A stretch of 64,000 nucleotides of DNA from the NCBI RefSeq assembly GCF_000315235.1, contig NZ_BALG01000160.1, positions 24,934 through 88,933 of the forward strand. The letters run 5' to 3'. The notes beneath the pieces were generated by a model. The model was given only the letters and a program-made list of their open reading frames with translations. It was not told the origin of the DNA and searched no databases. This document shows positions 37,285 to 46,208 of the stretch, one piece after another. The position numbers and the translations under genes are program-made. The DNA is from Paenibacillus popilliae ATCC 14706 (lineage in GTDB: Bacteria; Bacillota; Bacilli; Paenibacillales; Paenibacillaceae). The first letter of the stretch is position 1; every line of letters starts with the position of its first letter.

Positions 37285-38613
37285 CTACAGCAAATCGGCC
37301 GCAATCTGCGCAAGGCGTGATCGCTCCCCCTTTTCAAGCGTCACATGGCCGCTGACCCCCTCGGCTTTGAACCGTTCCACCAAATGAGTCAGGCCGTTGC
37401 TCGCCGAATCAAGATAGGGATGGTCAATTTGCGCCGGATCCCCCATCAGGATGATTTTGCTGCCCTCTCCGACCCGGGAGACAATCGTCTTGACCTCATG
37501 CTCGGATAAATTTTGCGCCTCGTCAATAATAATGAATTGTCCCGGAATGGATCGGCCTCGAATGTAGGTCAGCGCCTCCACCTGAATGTTGTTCATGCCG
37601 ACCAGGATTTTGTCGATGTCCCCGGATTTTTTCGTATCGAACAGGAACTCCAGGTTATCATAAATCGGCTGCATCCACGGCCGCAGCTTCTCCTCCTTCT
37701 CCCCGGGCAGATAACCGATATCCTTGCCCATGGGCACGACCGGACGCACAATTAACAGCTTCTTGTACTTTCGCTCATCTTCCACCTTCATCAGCCCGGC
37801 TGCCAATGCCAGAAGCGTCTTTCCCGTGCCGGCTTTCCCTGTCAGCGTCACTAGTGGAATGTCGTCGTTAAGCAGCAGTTCGAGTGCCATCCGCTGCTGA
37901 ACGTTGCGCGCGGTAATTCCCCATACCGGGTCATTGCTCAAATAAAGCGACTCTAGCTTGGTGCCCTCGGCGTTAACCTTGAGCAAGGCGGATTTGCTCG
38001 TGCCGATCTCGTCCTTCAAAATGACAAATTGATGCGGATACAGCCGCAGTCCGAGCTGCTTCAGCCGGAGCATGCGAGAGGAGTAGAATGTATCGATAAT
38101 GCTGGGGTGAACATGAACGGAGAACAGGCCGCTGTATAATTCATCACCCGATTGAACCGTCCGGTCGGACAAATAATCCTCCGTATGCAGTCCAAGCACA
38201 TCCGCCTTAATTCTGACAAGCACATCCTTGCTGACTAGGATGACTTCCGCCGGATGCTCTACATGCTTTTGCTCCAATTGGTAATTCAAAGCAACAGCCA
38301 TTATGCGGTTATCGTTCGATACCTCTCCGAACATTTCCTGAACCTTGGCGAAGCTGCGATGATTCAATTCCACCTTTAGCGTGCCTCCGTTGGGGAGACG
38401 GACGCCATGATGCAGATGACCGTGTTCCCGCAAGCCGTCCAGCAGCCGGGATACCGATCGCGCATTGCGTCCGAGCTCATCGGCATTGCGTTTTTTGGAA
38501 TCCATTTCTTCGAGCACGACGGCAGGGATAATCACTTCATTATCTTGAAAAGCAAACAGGGCATTCGGATCATGCAGCAGCACATTCGTATCCAATACAA
38601 ATATTTTGCTCAT
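37285..38613 (-). CDS. ylaK: PIN-PhoH ATPase/RNase YlaK
   Basis: Two-domain protein of 442 residues: an N-terminal PIN endoribonuclease domain (Asp8 in IFVLDTNVLLHDP, LEEMDSKK, SNDNRIMAVAL, VILVSKDVLVRIKA) and a C-terminal PhoH ATPase with Walker A GKAGTGKT at 259-266 and Walker B IIIDEAQNLS. PhoH2-type homologues unwind and cut RNA; the cellular target is not known. The length equals that of B. subtilis YlaK as I recall it. ATG at 38613 has AAAGGAGA upstream; earlier in-frame codons lack a site. It is divergent from the ylaJ-like lipoprotein gene. Confidence 0.93.
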   Translation of the reverse strand: MSKIFVLDTNVLLHDPNALFAFQDNEVIIPAVVLEEMDSKKRNADELGRNARSVSRLLDGLREHGHLHHGVRLPNGGTLKVELNHRSFAKVQEMFGEVSNDNRIMAVALNYQLEQKHVEHPAEVILVSKDVLVRIKADVLGLHTEDYLSDRTVQSGDELYSGLFSVHVHPSIIDTFYSSRMLRLKQLGLRLYPHQFVILKDEIGTSKSALLKVNAEGTKLESLYLSNDPVWGITARNVQQRMALELLLNDDIPLVTLTGKAGTGKTLLALAAGLMKVEDERKYKKLLIVRPVVPMGKDIGYLPGEKEEKLRPWMQPIYDNLEFLFDTKKSGDIDKILVGMNNIQVEALTYIRGRSIPGQFIIIDEAQNLSEHEVKTIVSRVGEGSKIILMGDPAQIDHPYLDSASNGLTHLVERFKAEGVSGHVTLEKGERSRLAQIAADLL

Positions 38614-38763
38614 TGGATTCTCCTTTCGTCGAACAGACCGTTCCAAGAGGGGAGGGCGTGGCAATTCATTTTGCATTACATAAAAAATGCCGCGGCCGTT
38701 CACACTATACTCAATCGGAAGTCTCATTTTTTATGGTCAAACAAAAGGAAAGGTTGATATGTG

Positions 38764-39306
38764 ATGCATAGATTGCTGGTTGCTATCGTGATCGCAGGGA
38801 TGCTCGCCGGATGCGGCAATGCGAACAGGCAAGCAACACCAGGAAGTTACTCGGGAGGACAGGCTCAGCCGATCCAGGACGGCAAGCGCAACATTCAAGA
38901 TGCAGGAGTGGTCAGCCAGCATCTGGCTGATCTGGCGCGCAAAGTGCACGGCGTCCAATCCGCGAATTGCGTCGTCTTCGGAAATACGGCGATTGTCGGC
39001 ATTGATGTCGATGCCAAGCTGGAGCGTTCCCAGGTAGGAACAATTAAATATTCCGTGGCCGAGGCTTTGAGCAAGGATAAATATGGTGCCAACGCCCTCG
39101 TGACGGCCGACATGGACATGAATGCAAGACTGCGAGAGATGGCCGCCGATATTCGGCAGGGCCGGCCGATATCCGGCTTCGCGAATGAGCTCGCCGATAT
39201 CGTAGGGCGCATCGTTCCGCAAATTCCGAATGACGTCAAGCAGATCGAGTCGAATGCGCCCGACTCGGCACCGAAAGACGGAACCCGCTCCCAGCAAGTG
39301 CGTTAA
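38764..39306 (+). CDS. ylaJ: YhcN/YlaJ-family sporulation lipoprotein
   Basis: Lipoprotein of about 180 residues. The lipobox is LAGC at ~14-17, followed by a YhcN/YlaJ domain (VSQHLADLARKVHGVQSANCVVFGNTAIVGIDV, VAEALSKDKYGANALVTADMDMNARL). In B. subtilis such proteins are exported during sporulation and affect germination. The neighbour ylaK is the same as in the B. subtilis yla operon, but here the two are divergent. A GTG codon at 38761 directly before the ATG has slightly better spacing from AAAGG, so the start is uncertain by one codon. Confidence 0.88.
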   Translation: MHRLLVAIVIAGMLAGCGNANRQATPGSYSGGQAQPIQDGKRNIQDAGVVSQHLADLARKVHGVQSANCVVFGNTAIVGIDVDAKLERSQVGTIKYSVAEALSKDKYGANALVTADMDMNARLREMAADIRQGRPISGFANELADIVGRIVPQIPNDVKQIESNAPDSAPKDGTRSQQVR

Positions 39307-39398
39307 CGGCCAGTCGTCAGGCGCTGGGCCTGGAGCCAGACAAGCATGCGACTGCTGCCGTGCCAGACAGGACACAGCCAAGCGTTCCTAAATGCAGC

Positions 39399-39427
39399 AA
39401 AAAGCCTAGTATTTTACTAGGCTTTTT
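39399..39427. terminator. Bidirectional terminator
   Basis: AAAAAGCCTAGTA-ttt-TACTAGGCTTTTT is nearly symmetric with T runs on both strands. It ends the ylaJ-like gene on the plus strand and the small gene at 39417-39569 on the minus strand, whose TAG stop lies inside the stem. Confidence 0.93.
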
Positions 39428-39569
39428 GCATGGACGTCGATCTCACCCCATCCATAGGCACGCATCGGCTGGAGTCCTTGTCAGCGTCGGACGGCAGCAT
39501 GCCGCTGCCCGCCATATTCAGCATTCTGTTCTGCTGTCCATTGTGCATGGCGGCTGGCTGCTTCGGCAT
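39417..39569 (-). CDS. Probable small protein of 50 residues, unknown
   Basis: A short minus-strand frame starting MPKQPAAMHNGQQNRMLNMA and ending RSTSMQKA, rich in methionine, asparagine, glutamine and serine, with no membrane segment. AGGAGGT lies exactly 7 bases before ATG. A TATAAT box is about 40 bases upstream (39608-39613), and the stop codon falls in a strong terminator. These three signals together make it a likely gene. I do not recognise the product; size and composition recall small spore proteins, but no known motif is present. Confidence 0.6.
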   Translation of the reverse strand: MPKQPAAMHNGQQNRMLNMAGSGMLPSDADKDSSRCVPMDGVRSTSMQKA

Positions 39570-39651
39570 CCCTTCGACCTCCTATACAAGTTCGCTCCTG
39601 TCATTCTATTATATTAATCAATGTAATAAAAATTGCATACAACCTGTATAA

Positions 39652-40749
39652 CTAGGCCGCCGGTGCAGCAGGCGTCTCGGCCGGGTTCGCCGGCTCCTTC
39701 AGCGAATGGCCTGCCTGAATGTCCTTAAGCGCCTGCTTGGCCTCTTCCAATTTATCCTCGAACGGATAAATATAAGGACTCTTCCAGTCTCCGTCGACCG
39801 AGATGTAATGGATATTATCCTTATCCATCGTAAGATACGTTGTCAGGGCGCTGCGAATCTGGGACGACAACATGTCGATCGTGAAATTGTCCGCCAGGGC
39901 GTCAATCACATCCGTCGCCTTCGTGAGACCGCCCAGCGACTGCATATTGCTGACGATCTCCTTCAGCACGGCGTTCTGGCGCTTATTGCGGTCGAAATCG
40001 GTCGTTCCCGGCGTCTGAGGACTGCATTGCCCGTTCGATTTGCGGTAACGGACGAAGTCGAGCGCATTTTTGCCGTCCAGATGTTGAAATCCTTTGCTTA
40101 AATTAATATTCGTACCGTCTTCCTTGTCAACGTAGCACATATCCTGATCGACATTGACATCGACACCGCCGACCGCATCGACCAGGTCAACGAAGCCTTT
40201 GAAGTTAATGACGGCCGTATAATCGAGATTGACGCCTAAATATTGCCCGAGCATCATCCGCAGCTCGTCTTCCGGCGTCTCGCTGTCCAATGTGCCCCGC
40301 TCTTTCATCACATAGAAGTTAGGATAAAAATGATTCAGCTTATCCGGTCCGTAACCCGGAATATTGAAGTACGTATCCCGTGGCAGCGACACGAGCACCG
40401 CTTCCTGCGTATCGGGATGAATCGCGCCAACCATGATGACATCCGTCCGCTTCCCCGGAAGCTCCGGCCGGTAATCCAGCCCGAGCAGCACGAACGAGAA
40501 AGGATCGCTCTTCGGCGTCAGCGTGGCCTGAACCGTGCTTGCGCCCTCTCCTCCGGCATTGGCGGTGGAGATGTCAGCCAGCTTGTTATTGGCATACAGC
40601 AATATGTATCCGGCGTAACTGATGACGCCAAGAGATAGAACGATAATCGCAATGAGAATGGCCTTTAGCCATTTCGGCATGCCTTTGCGTGCCGAAGCTG
40701 CTTTTACGCTCTGTTGTTTTCTCGGCGGCAATGGTGTCGATGAATTCAT
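39652..40749 (-). CDS. LytR-CpsA-Psr family cell-wall glycopolymer ligase
   Basis: LCP enzyme that moves undecaprenyl-linked anionic polymers (teichoic or teichuronic acid) to peptidoglycan outside the membrane. The 365-residue product has a basic cytosolic tail, one membrane helix (about 27-52) and the LCP domain: FVLLGLDYRPELPGKRTDVIMVGAIHP, VSLPRDTYFNIPG, LNHFYPNF, and the catalytic/pyrophosphate residues in ALDFVRYRKS and DFDRNKRQNAVL. The end is proline-alanine rich. GGAGGAACT precedes ATG. The specific paralogue (tagT, tagU or tagV type) cannot be told. Confidence 0.92.
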   Translation of the reverse strand: MNSSTPLPPRKQQSVKAASARKGMPKWLKAILIAIIVLSLGVISYAGYILLYANNKLADISTANAGGEGASTVQATLTPKSDPFSFVLLGLDYRPELPGKRTDVIMVGAIHPDTQEAVLVSLPRDTYFNIPGYGPDKLNHFYPNFYVMKERGTLDSETPEDELRMMLGQYLGVNLDYTAVINFKGFVDLVDAVGGVDVNVDQDMCYVDKEDGTNINLSKGFQHLDGKNALDFVRYRKSNGQCSPQTPGTTDFDRNKRQNAVLKEIVSNMQSLGGLTKATDVIDALADNFTIDMLSSQIRSALTTYLTMDKDNIHYISVDGDWKSPYIYPFEDKLEEAKQALKDIQAGHSLKEPANPAETPAAPAA

Positions 40750-40767
40750 AGTTCCTCCTACATCATG

Positions 40768-41049
40768 TTACTCGTTGTATTTCGGATTCGCTTCAATGTC
40801 TTTCCACAGCCGTTCCGCTTCGTCCCGCTCGAACCGCTTGGAATGCGTGGCCCCGTCCTGATCATAGGTAACGACATAGCTGTCTTCCGCTTCGTTCCAC
40901 TCCGCGGCGACTGGACCCAACTGATGATCTTCGCGCAAAATATGTTCAAAAAAAGCAACCGTCTCCTTGGCCGCCCCATCCTCAGGGCGGGCATCTGCCA
41001 CGATCTTCATCTGCAGCCAATTGAACAGCGCAACCGGAAGTTTCATCAT
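40768..41049 (-). CDS. Conserved-looking small protein, unknown
   Basis: Acidic cytosolic product of 93 residues (about 92 if the second ATG is used). It reads as a compact alpha/beta domain: KETVAFFEHILREDHQLGP, then AAEWNEAEDSYVVTYDQDG and a helical end RFERDEAERLWKDIEANPKYNE. I recognise no family. It lies 18 bases upstream of the LCP gene on the same strand and 60 bases after ylaH, so it is likely co-transcribed with both. Ribosome site GAGGG. Confidence 0.75.
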   Translation of the reverse strand: MMKLPVALFNWLQMKIVADARPEDGAAKETVAFFEHILREDHQLGPVAAEWNEAEDSYVVTYDQDGATHSKRFERDEAERLWKDIEANPKYNE

Positions 41050-41109
41050 ATGCGCCCTCGTCCCTTCTGTTCAGATGCCCGCTGCCTTCCGGCAGCGGGT
41101 CAACCGTAA

Positions 41110-41400
41110 TCAGCCTTGATGTTTTGCTTCTTTTTTGCGCCGCCGCTCTTCGACGAAGTAACGGATGCGCACCATGAACATGAGGATGACAGCCACGGAC
41201 AGACACTGCACGATCGGCAGCTTGTCGATCTGGAAAATCAGCAGAATGAACGCCCCGACCGCCATAAACAAATACACCAAAATTTCTTTGAGAAAAGGCA
41301 GCTTCTGCTGCGTACGAAACACTTTATTGAAGATGTACACCATGAACGCAAATATAAGCATGTAGCTTATAAATGGATGGGATGCCAACCACGCTTGCAT
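41110..41400 (-). CDS. ylaH: YlaH-like membrane protein
   Basis: Membrane protein of 96 residues with three hydrophobic segments (about 10-24, 36-58 and 64-80) and a highly charged end (RYFVEERRRKKEAKHQG). The family, beside typA (ylaG) in Bacillales, has no known function. AGGAGTGA precedes ATG by 6 bases. It starts 37 bases after typA and is probably in its operon. Confidence 0.85.
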   Translation of the reverse strand: MQAWLASHPFISYMLIFAFMVYIFNKVFRTQQKLPFLKEILVYLFMAVGAFILLIFQIDKLPIVQCLSVAVILMFMVRIRYFVEERRRKKEAKHQG

Positions 41401-41437
41401 TGAGGGTCACTCCTATGCCAACATTATCCAAATCCCA

Positions 41438-43279
41438 TTATACATGAGATTCGGACATTTTGCGCACTTTTTCTGCCCGTTCTCGTTCGCTTTTGTTCAG
41501 AATTTTTTTGCGAAGGCGAACCGTGGATGGAGTAATCTCGCAGTATTCATCATCGTTCAAATATTCCAGAGCCTGCTCCAGCGAGAACAGGCGCGGCGTC
41601 TTCATGCGGACCGTCTCGTCCTTCGTCGCCGACCGGACATTCGTGAGCGCCTTCTCTTTGCAGATGTTGACGACGATGTCATTGTCGCGATTATGCTCGC
41701 CGACGATCATGCCCTCATATACTTCGGTTCCTGACTGAAGGAACAGCACGCCGCGGTCCTCGACCGACAACATGCCGTACATGGTGCTGGTGCCCGTCTC
41801 GGTCGAGACCAGCACCCCTTGGTGCCGTCCGCCGACCTGGCCGCCGACATAAGGACCGTAATGGTCGAAGGCATGGTTCATAATACCGTAGCCGCGGGTC
41901 AGCGTCAGGAAAGTGGTGCGGTATCCGATCAGCCCCCGGGCCGGAATCAGAAATTCCAGGCGGACCTGGCCGTTGCCATGGTTGATCATATTGACCATCT
42001 CGGCCCGCCGGGTGCCCAAGCTCTCCATGACCGAACCAGTGGAATCTTCCGGAATGTCGATAACGAGCCGCTCGATCGGCTCCATTTTTTTGCCGTCGAT
42101 CACTTTCACGATGACCTCCGGCTTCGACACTTGGAGTTCATAGCCTTCACGGCGCATATTCTCGATCAGAATGCCGAGGTGAAGCTCGCCCCGTCCGGAG
42201 ACGATGAATGCTTCCGGACTATCGGTTTCTTCCACCCGCAAGCTAACATCGGTCTCCAGTTCCTTCATCAGACGCTCGCGCAGCTTGCGGGACGTAATCC
42301 ATTTCCCTTCTCTTCCGGCGAACGGGCTGTTATTCACCAGGAAGGTCATCTGCAGCGTAGGCTCGTCAATATGAAGGACAGGCAGTGCTTCCGGATGCGC
42401 CGGATCCGCCAGCGTCTCGCCGATATTGATGTCCTTGATTCCGGCAATGGCCACGATATCTCCGGCCCCGGCCTCGTTGCGCTCGATCCGCTTCAATCCT
42501 TGGAAGCCGAACAGCTTCTCAATTCGCGCCTGCTTCACCTGGCCCTCGCGGTTGATGACGGCGACGGTCTGTCCTTGGCGGATGCGGCCCCGGTTCACGC
42601 GGCCGATCGCAATCCGGCCCATATATTCATTGTAGTCAAGCAGCGTAACGAGGAATTGGAGCGGCTCATCCGGGTTCTCCGCCGGAGAAGGAATATGCTC
42701 CACGATCGTGTCATAGAGCGATTGCATGTTACTGTCCTGCTGCTCTGGCGACAAGCTCGACGTCCCGTTCAGAGCGGATGCATAGACAACCGGGAAATCA
42801 AGCTGTTCGTCATTGGCATCGAGCTCGATGAACAATTCAAGCACTTCGTCAATGACTTCATGCGGCCGGGCATTCGGACGGTCGATCTTGTTGACGACGA
42901 CGATCGGCGTCAAATCATGCTCCAGCGCTTTGCGGAGCACGAACTTCGTCTGCGGCATGCAGCCTTCAAAGGCATCGACGACGAGCAGCACCCCATCGAC
43001 CATTTTCATAATGCGCTCCACTTCTCCGCCGAAATCGGCGTGGCCCGGAGTATCCACAATATTAATCAAGTAATCTTTATACGTAATCGCCGTGTTCTTG
43101 GCCAAAATCGTAATGCCACGTTCACGCTCCAGATCGTTGGAGTCCATGGCGCGTTCCTGTACCACTTCATTGTCGCGGTACGTACCGGATTGCTGGAGAA
43201 GCTTGTCCACGAGCGTCGTCTTGCCATGGTCAACGTGAGCAATAATAGCGATATTGCGAATGTTTTGTCGATCTTGCAT
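41438..43279 (-). CDS. typA: Ribosome-associated GTPase TypA/BipA
   Basis: Translational GTPase of the EF-G family involved in ribosome assembly and stress or cold growth. The 613-residue product has G1 [17 protein letters not shown]2 ERGITI, G3 [15 protein letters not shown]4 [10 protein letters not shown], then the beta-barrel domain, an EF-G-like domain and the BipA C-terminal domain ([39 protein letters not shown]). ATG at 43279 follows AGGGAAAGG by 7 bases. Earlier in-frame codons lack a site. The neighbour ylaH is as in B. subtilis. Confidence 0.97.
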   Translation of the reverse strand: MQDRQNIRNIAIIAHVDHGKTTLVDKLLQQSGTYRDNEVVQERAMDSNDLERERGITILAKNTAITYKDYLINIVDTPGHADFGGEVERIMKMVDGVLLVVDAFEGCMPQTKFVLRKALEHDLTPIVVVNKIDRPNARPHEVIDEVLELFIELDANDEQLDFPVVYASALNGTSSLSPEQQDSNMQSLYDTIVEHIPSPAENPDEPLQFLVTLLDYNEYMGRIAIGRVNRGRIRQGQTVAVINREGQVKQARIEKLFGFQGLKRIERNEAGAGDIVAIAGIKDINIGETLADPAHPEALPVLHIDEPTLQMTFLVNNSPFAGREGKWITSRKLRERLMKELETDVSLRVEETDSPEAFIVSGRGELHLGILIENMRREGYELQVSKPEVIVKVIDGKKMEPIERLVIDIPEDSTGSVMESLGTRRAEMVNMINHGNGQVRLEFLIPARGLIGYRTTFLTLTRGYGIMNHAFDHYGPYVGGQVGGRHQGVLVSTETGTSTMYGMLSVEDRGVLFLQSGTEVYEGMIVGEHNRDNDIVVNICKEKALTNVRSATKDETVRMKTPRLFSLEQALEYLNDDEYCEITPSTVRLRKKILNKSERERAEKVRKMSESHV

Positions 43280-43364
43280 ACTTGAACCTTTCCCTTCTGG
43301 ATGTGAATGATAAGCATTGGAAACGTCCTTGCCCACGTAAAAGACGAACAAGGCAATTCATCAA

Positions 43365-43390
43365 GAAAAACGCCGGAATAAGGCGGCGTT
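43365..43390 (-). terminator. Terminator after the 43.4-kb membrane-protein gene
   Basis: Minus-strand AACGCCG-ccttattc-CGGCGTT followed by TTTCTTG. It separates the membrane-protein gene from typA. Confidence 0.85.
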
Positions 43391-43432
43391 TCTACTCGGA
43401 CGGAATGGAGTCTCCATGTTGCGGCAAGCCTC

Positions 43433-43918
43433 TTACCTTCTTCGGCCTAAGCGGCCGAAGACGAGGGCGGCTCCTACCACGATGAGCGCAACCGCAATCA
43501 TGTAGAGGCTGATTGTAATCATGAGCATCAAGATAAAAATGCCGAATCCTACCCCGCCGAACAACAGCGAGCCAAGCCATGCGTTCCGCAGATGGAGTGG
43601 ATCTTCTACATAATAGCCGTACAGGCCTACCCCGACCCCAACCAGAAGCAGGGGCCACAGCCATGTGAACAGGCCGGCGCTTATCCAATGCGTCAGCATG
43701 AACAGGACACCGTAGACGGTCAGCATGCCTGCAGGCACCATCGTAATGGGTGGGGCGATTCTCGCCCGAACGAGAGCGTACGCACCCAGTCCGGCAACAA
43801 ACATGATGAGCGGCCACAAGGTGCCGCCGATTAAAGCAAAGACTCCCCATTTGCCCAACAATATAAATAAGCCTGCAGCGAGGATTACGATGCCGATTAC
43901 TTGTTGATTTTTGCCCAT
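43433..43918 (-). CDS. Polytopic membrane protein, LiaF-like helical region
   Basis: Product of 161 residues, almost all hydrophobic: about six membrane helices in short hairpins (VIGIVILAAGLFILLGKW, LWPLIMFVAGLGAYAL, PITMVPAGMLTVYGVLFMLT, LFTWLWPLLLVGVGVGLYGY, then two more), ending FGRLGRRR. The WPL and WG repeats are like the membrane part of LiaF/LiaI or DUF5668 proteins, which act in envelope-stress sensing, but it has no soluble domain. GGAGGT lies 8 bases before ATG. It is a monocistronic unit between two terminators. Confidence 0.78.
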   Translation of the reverse strand: MGKNQQVIGIVILAAGLFILLGKWGVFALIGGTLWPLIMFVAGLGAYALVRARIAPPITMVPAGMLTVYGVLFMLTHWISAGLFTWLWPLLLVGVGVGLYGYYVEDPLHLRNAWLGSLLFGGVGFGIFILMLMITISLYMIAVALIVVGAALVFGRLGRRR

Positions 43919-44061
43919 TCGACAATACCTCCATGCATCATGGTTACGATTTGATAGACAGGTGCGGCGTTCGGTGCGTCAGTTTTATCTTTTCTAGTGT
44001 ATATGAAAGTCCGGAAAAATACCACCATCACCTGAAAATTTGCAAAATCCGCAAACGGCAC

Positions 44062-44097
44062 AAAAAGACAGCCGTTCCCCGAAGAAGGCAGCGGCTG
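44062..44097 (-). terminator. Terminator after the terC-type gene
   Basis: Minus-strand CAGCCG ... CGGCTG with inner pairing, followed by TCTTTTTG, about 35 bases past the stop of the TerC-family gene. Confidence 0.85.
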
Positions 44098-44131
44098 AAT
44101 GCATGCACCGCATCATCGCACTATACGGGTA

Positions 44132-44800
44132 TTATTTTGTTCCGATCTTGCCCCTGCCGCGAAAAAATAAACTGAGAAGCAATGCCAGTCCCACCATTAC
44201 CCAAGGTAGGATTTCTTCCGAGCGAAGACCTGATCGGTCTACCCAGGCGATGATCTGCGTATCGGATGCAATCATCTCCCCGGCGGTATGTGCCAGAATT
44301 CCCGCTCCCGCGTACATAAGCAGCGGCAGCCGCTCCAGCCAGCGGCTGATGATCGAGCTGCCCCACACGATAAGTGGAATGCTGAGGGCAACGCCGAGGA
44401 TGACGAATTCCATCCGCCCCTTCGCAATGGCCGCGATAGCCAGCACGTTATCCAGACTCATCACGAAATCCGCAATCAGAATGGTGCGGATCGAGGTCCA
44501 TAAGGAGTCGGCCACTTTCATCGCATCCGGCTCCTGCCAGGGCGTGATGGTCAGTTGGACGGCGATGGCGAAGAGCATCGCTCCGCCTGCCGCTTGGAGC
44601 AGAGGGATTCGCAGCAGCGTTACGGCCGCAACCGTCAGCACGCAGCGCATCATCACCGCACCTCCCACGCCCCACCATACCGCCTGGCGGCGGTAATGGA
44701 GGGGAAGATGGCGGGAAGCCATGGCGATAATGACCGCGTTGTCCCCACTCAACACCATATTGATCAGCAGTATTTCCCCTATCATCCATATCGAGTCCAC
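44132..44800 (-). CDS. TerC-family metal transporter
   Basis: Membrane protein of 222 residues with about seven helices. It has the TerC signatures LINMVLSGDNAVIIAMASRHL near the start and LIADFVMSLDNVLAIAAIAKG in the middle; the two acidic DN motifs likely bind metal. Bacillus relatives (YceF, YkoY; now MeeF and MeeY) export manganese and supply it to secreted metalloproteins. No yybP-ykoY manganese riboswitch is visible upstream. GTG at 44800 has GGGGGGA 6 bases upstream. It follows thiI by 94 bases, with a hairpin in that gap. Confidence 0.88.
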   Translation of the reverse strand: MDSIWMIGEILLINMVLSGDNAVIIAMASRHLPLHYRRQAVWWGVGGAVMMRCVLTVAAVTLLRIPLLQAAGGAMLFAIAVQLTITPWQEPDAMKVADSLWTSIRTILIADFVMSLDNVLAIAAIAKGRMEFVILGVALSIPLIVWGSSIISRWLERLPLLMYAGAGILAHTAGEMIASDTQIIAWVDRSGLRSEEILPWVMVGLALLLSLFFRGRGKIGTK

Positions 44801-44811
44801 AGTCCGTCCCC

Positions 44812-44845
44812 CCTGTCTCCTACATTTATGAACAGAGGAGACAGG
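44812..44845 (-). other. Ten-base perfect hairpin ahead of the terC-type gene
   Basis: Minus-strand CCTGTCTCCT-(14 bases)-AGGAGACAGG, with no T run, between the thiI stop and the GTG start. The 3' arm holds an AGGAG 16 bases before the start, next to the likely ribosome site GGGGGGA. It could limit ribosome access or end thiI transcripts weakly. Confidence 0.6.
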
Positions 44846-44894
44846 CTATGACGTTTTTTTGCGCGTGAACCGCAAACGGAATCCGGGATGTGGA

Positions 44895-46184
44895 TTAGAA
44901 CCAGTCATCCGTCCGGGCAGGCTCGCTCTCTGTCTTGCCGGATGCCTCCGCTTCAGAAGCCTCTTGCCGTTTTGTCCCAGTCAGGGCAATCGCATTATCA
45001 GGGCTTCCACCGGCTCGCAGGACGAGGGACTCCGTCTGTGCCACCGCCGCTTCCAGCAGCGCTTCGTAATCCTTCAACGAATGCTCGGCATATTCGACGA
45101 CACGCAGATTCGGATTCGTGGAAGGCGATTTTGGAATGAACAAGGTGCAGCAATCCTCGTAAGGCAAGATGGACAGGGCGTAGGTTCCGATCTGCTCCGA
45201 TATGCGGATAATTTCATTCTTGTCCATTGTGACGAGCGGACGCAGAAGCGGCAGATCGGTAACGCGCCCGATGACATTCATGCTCCCGAGCGTCTGGCTC
45301 GCTACTTGCCCAAGGCTGTCCCCCGAGATGAGCGCTCCGGCTTTGCGCTGTTCGGCCAACCGGGTCGAGATGCGCATCATCGCCCGCCGCATGAGCGTAA
45401 TCATCAAATTATCCGGCGCTTCCTGATGCAGACGGGTCTGAATCTCCGTGAACGGGACAAGGTGCACCCGCAACCGGCCGGCATAGTTGGCGAGCACCTG
45501 AGCCAGATCCAGCACCTTCTGCTTGGCGCGTTCGCTGGTGAACGGAAAGCTGTGGAAATGAATCGCCTCGATTTCCAGACCTTTGCGCAGCGTCTGATAC
45601 CCGGCAACGGGGCTGTCAATTCCGCCGGACAGCAGCAGCATGGCCCGCCCGTTAGATGCCAGCGGGAAGCCGCCCGCGCCTGGAATAACCTCGTTGAACA
45701 GGTAGGTCCCTTCCTCGCGCACCTCGACATGCAACTCGATATCGGGCTTGCGGACATCGACGGTGAGCTGCGGGTATTGGCGCAGAATCGGCGCGCCGAC
45801 CAGATGATTCAATTCCTGCGATCCGTGTGGGAAAGCTTTCCAGGCTCTCCGGGCCGTCACCTTGAAGGTCGTATTCTCCCCCGGATTTATCTCAGCCATA
45901 AGCTGCAGCGCCGTCTCCACAATCGGTTCCAGCTCCGAGGGAGCCCGCTTCACTGGGCTTAGCGACACGATGCCGAACACCCGGCGCAGGACGCCAACCA
46001 CCTCATCTACCGGCTCTCCGTTCAATTCTACGTACATCCGGCCGAATACCCGGATAATTCGGGTCTGCGGGAACGGCGCCAGCACGAACTTGACATGCTG
46101 GTAGGCGGCTTTTTCAAATCTTCCGCGGTTCTTACCTTTGATGGCCAATTCCCCATATCGGAGAAGTATCATATCGTAATACAT
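44895..46184 (-). CDS. thiI: tRNA 4-thiouridine synthetase ThiI
   Basis: ATP-dependent sulfur insertion into U8 of tRNA, using persulfide from the adjacent cysteine desulfurase. The 429-residue product has the ferredoxin-like and THUMP domains (about 1-165; RYGELAIKGKNRGRFEK) and the PP-loop SGGIDSP at 186-192. The motif ISGDSLGQVASQTL and a cysteine pair (YEDCCTLF) follow. It has no rhodanese domain, as in Bacillus. The last ~35 residues are an acidic, low-complexity extension beyond the usual ~400-residue form. It follows nifZ by 24 bases. Ribosome site AAAGGA. Confidence 0.95.
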   Translation of the reverse strand: MYYDMILLRYGELAIKGKNRGRFEKAAYQHVKFVLAPFPQTRIIRVFGRMYVELNGEPVDEVVGVLRRVFGIVSLSPVKRAPSELEPIVETALQLMAEINPGENTTFKVTARRAWKAFPHGSQELNHLVGAPILRQYPQLTVDVRKPDIELHVEVREEGTYLFNEVIPGAGGFPLASNGRAMLLLSGGIDSPVAGYQTLRKGLEIEAIHFHSFPFTSERAKQKVLDLAQVLANYAGRLRVHLVPFTEIQTRLHQEAPDNLMITLMRRAMMRISTRLAEQRKAGALISGDSLGQVASQTLGSMNVIGRVTDLPLLRPLVTMDKNEIIRISEQIGTYALSILPYEDCCTLFIPKSPSTNPNLRVVEYAEHSLKDYEALLEAAVAQTESLVLRAGGSPDNAIALTGTKRQEASEAEASGKTESEPARTDDWF

Positions 46185-46208
46185 AGCTGGTTCGGTCCTT
46201 TCCCCTCT

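Noticed and set aside
39430..39651. 73-codon plus-strand frame over the small-gene region
   Set aside because: Lies antisense to the better-supported minus-strand 50-codon gene and has no ribosome site.
41819..43285. 488-codon plus-strand frame opposite typA
   Set aside because: Antisense shadow of a strongly conserved gene; His/Arg/Asp-rich composition typical of antisense frames.
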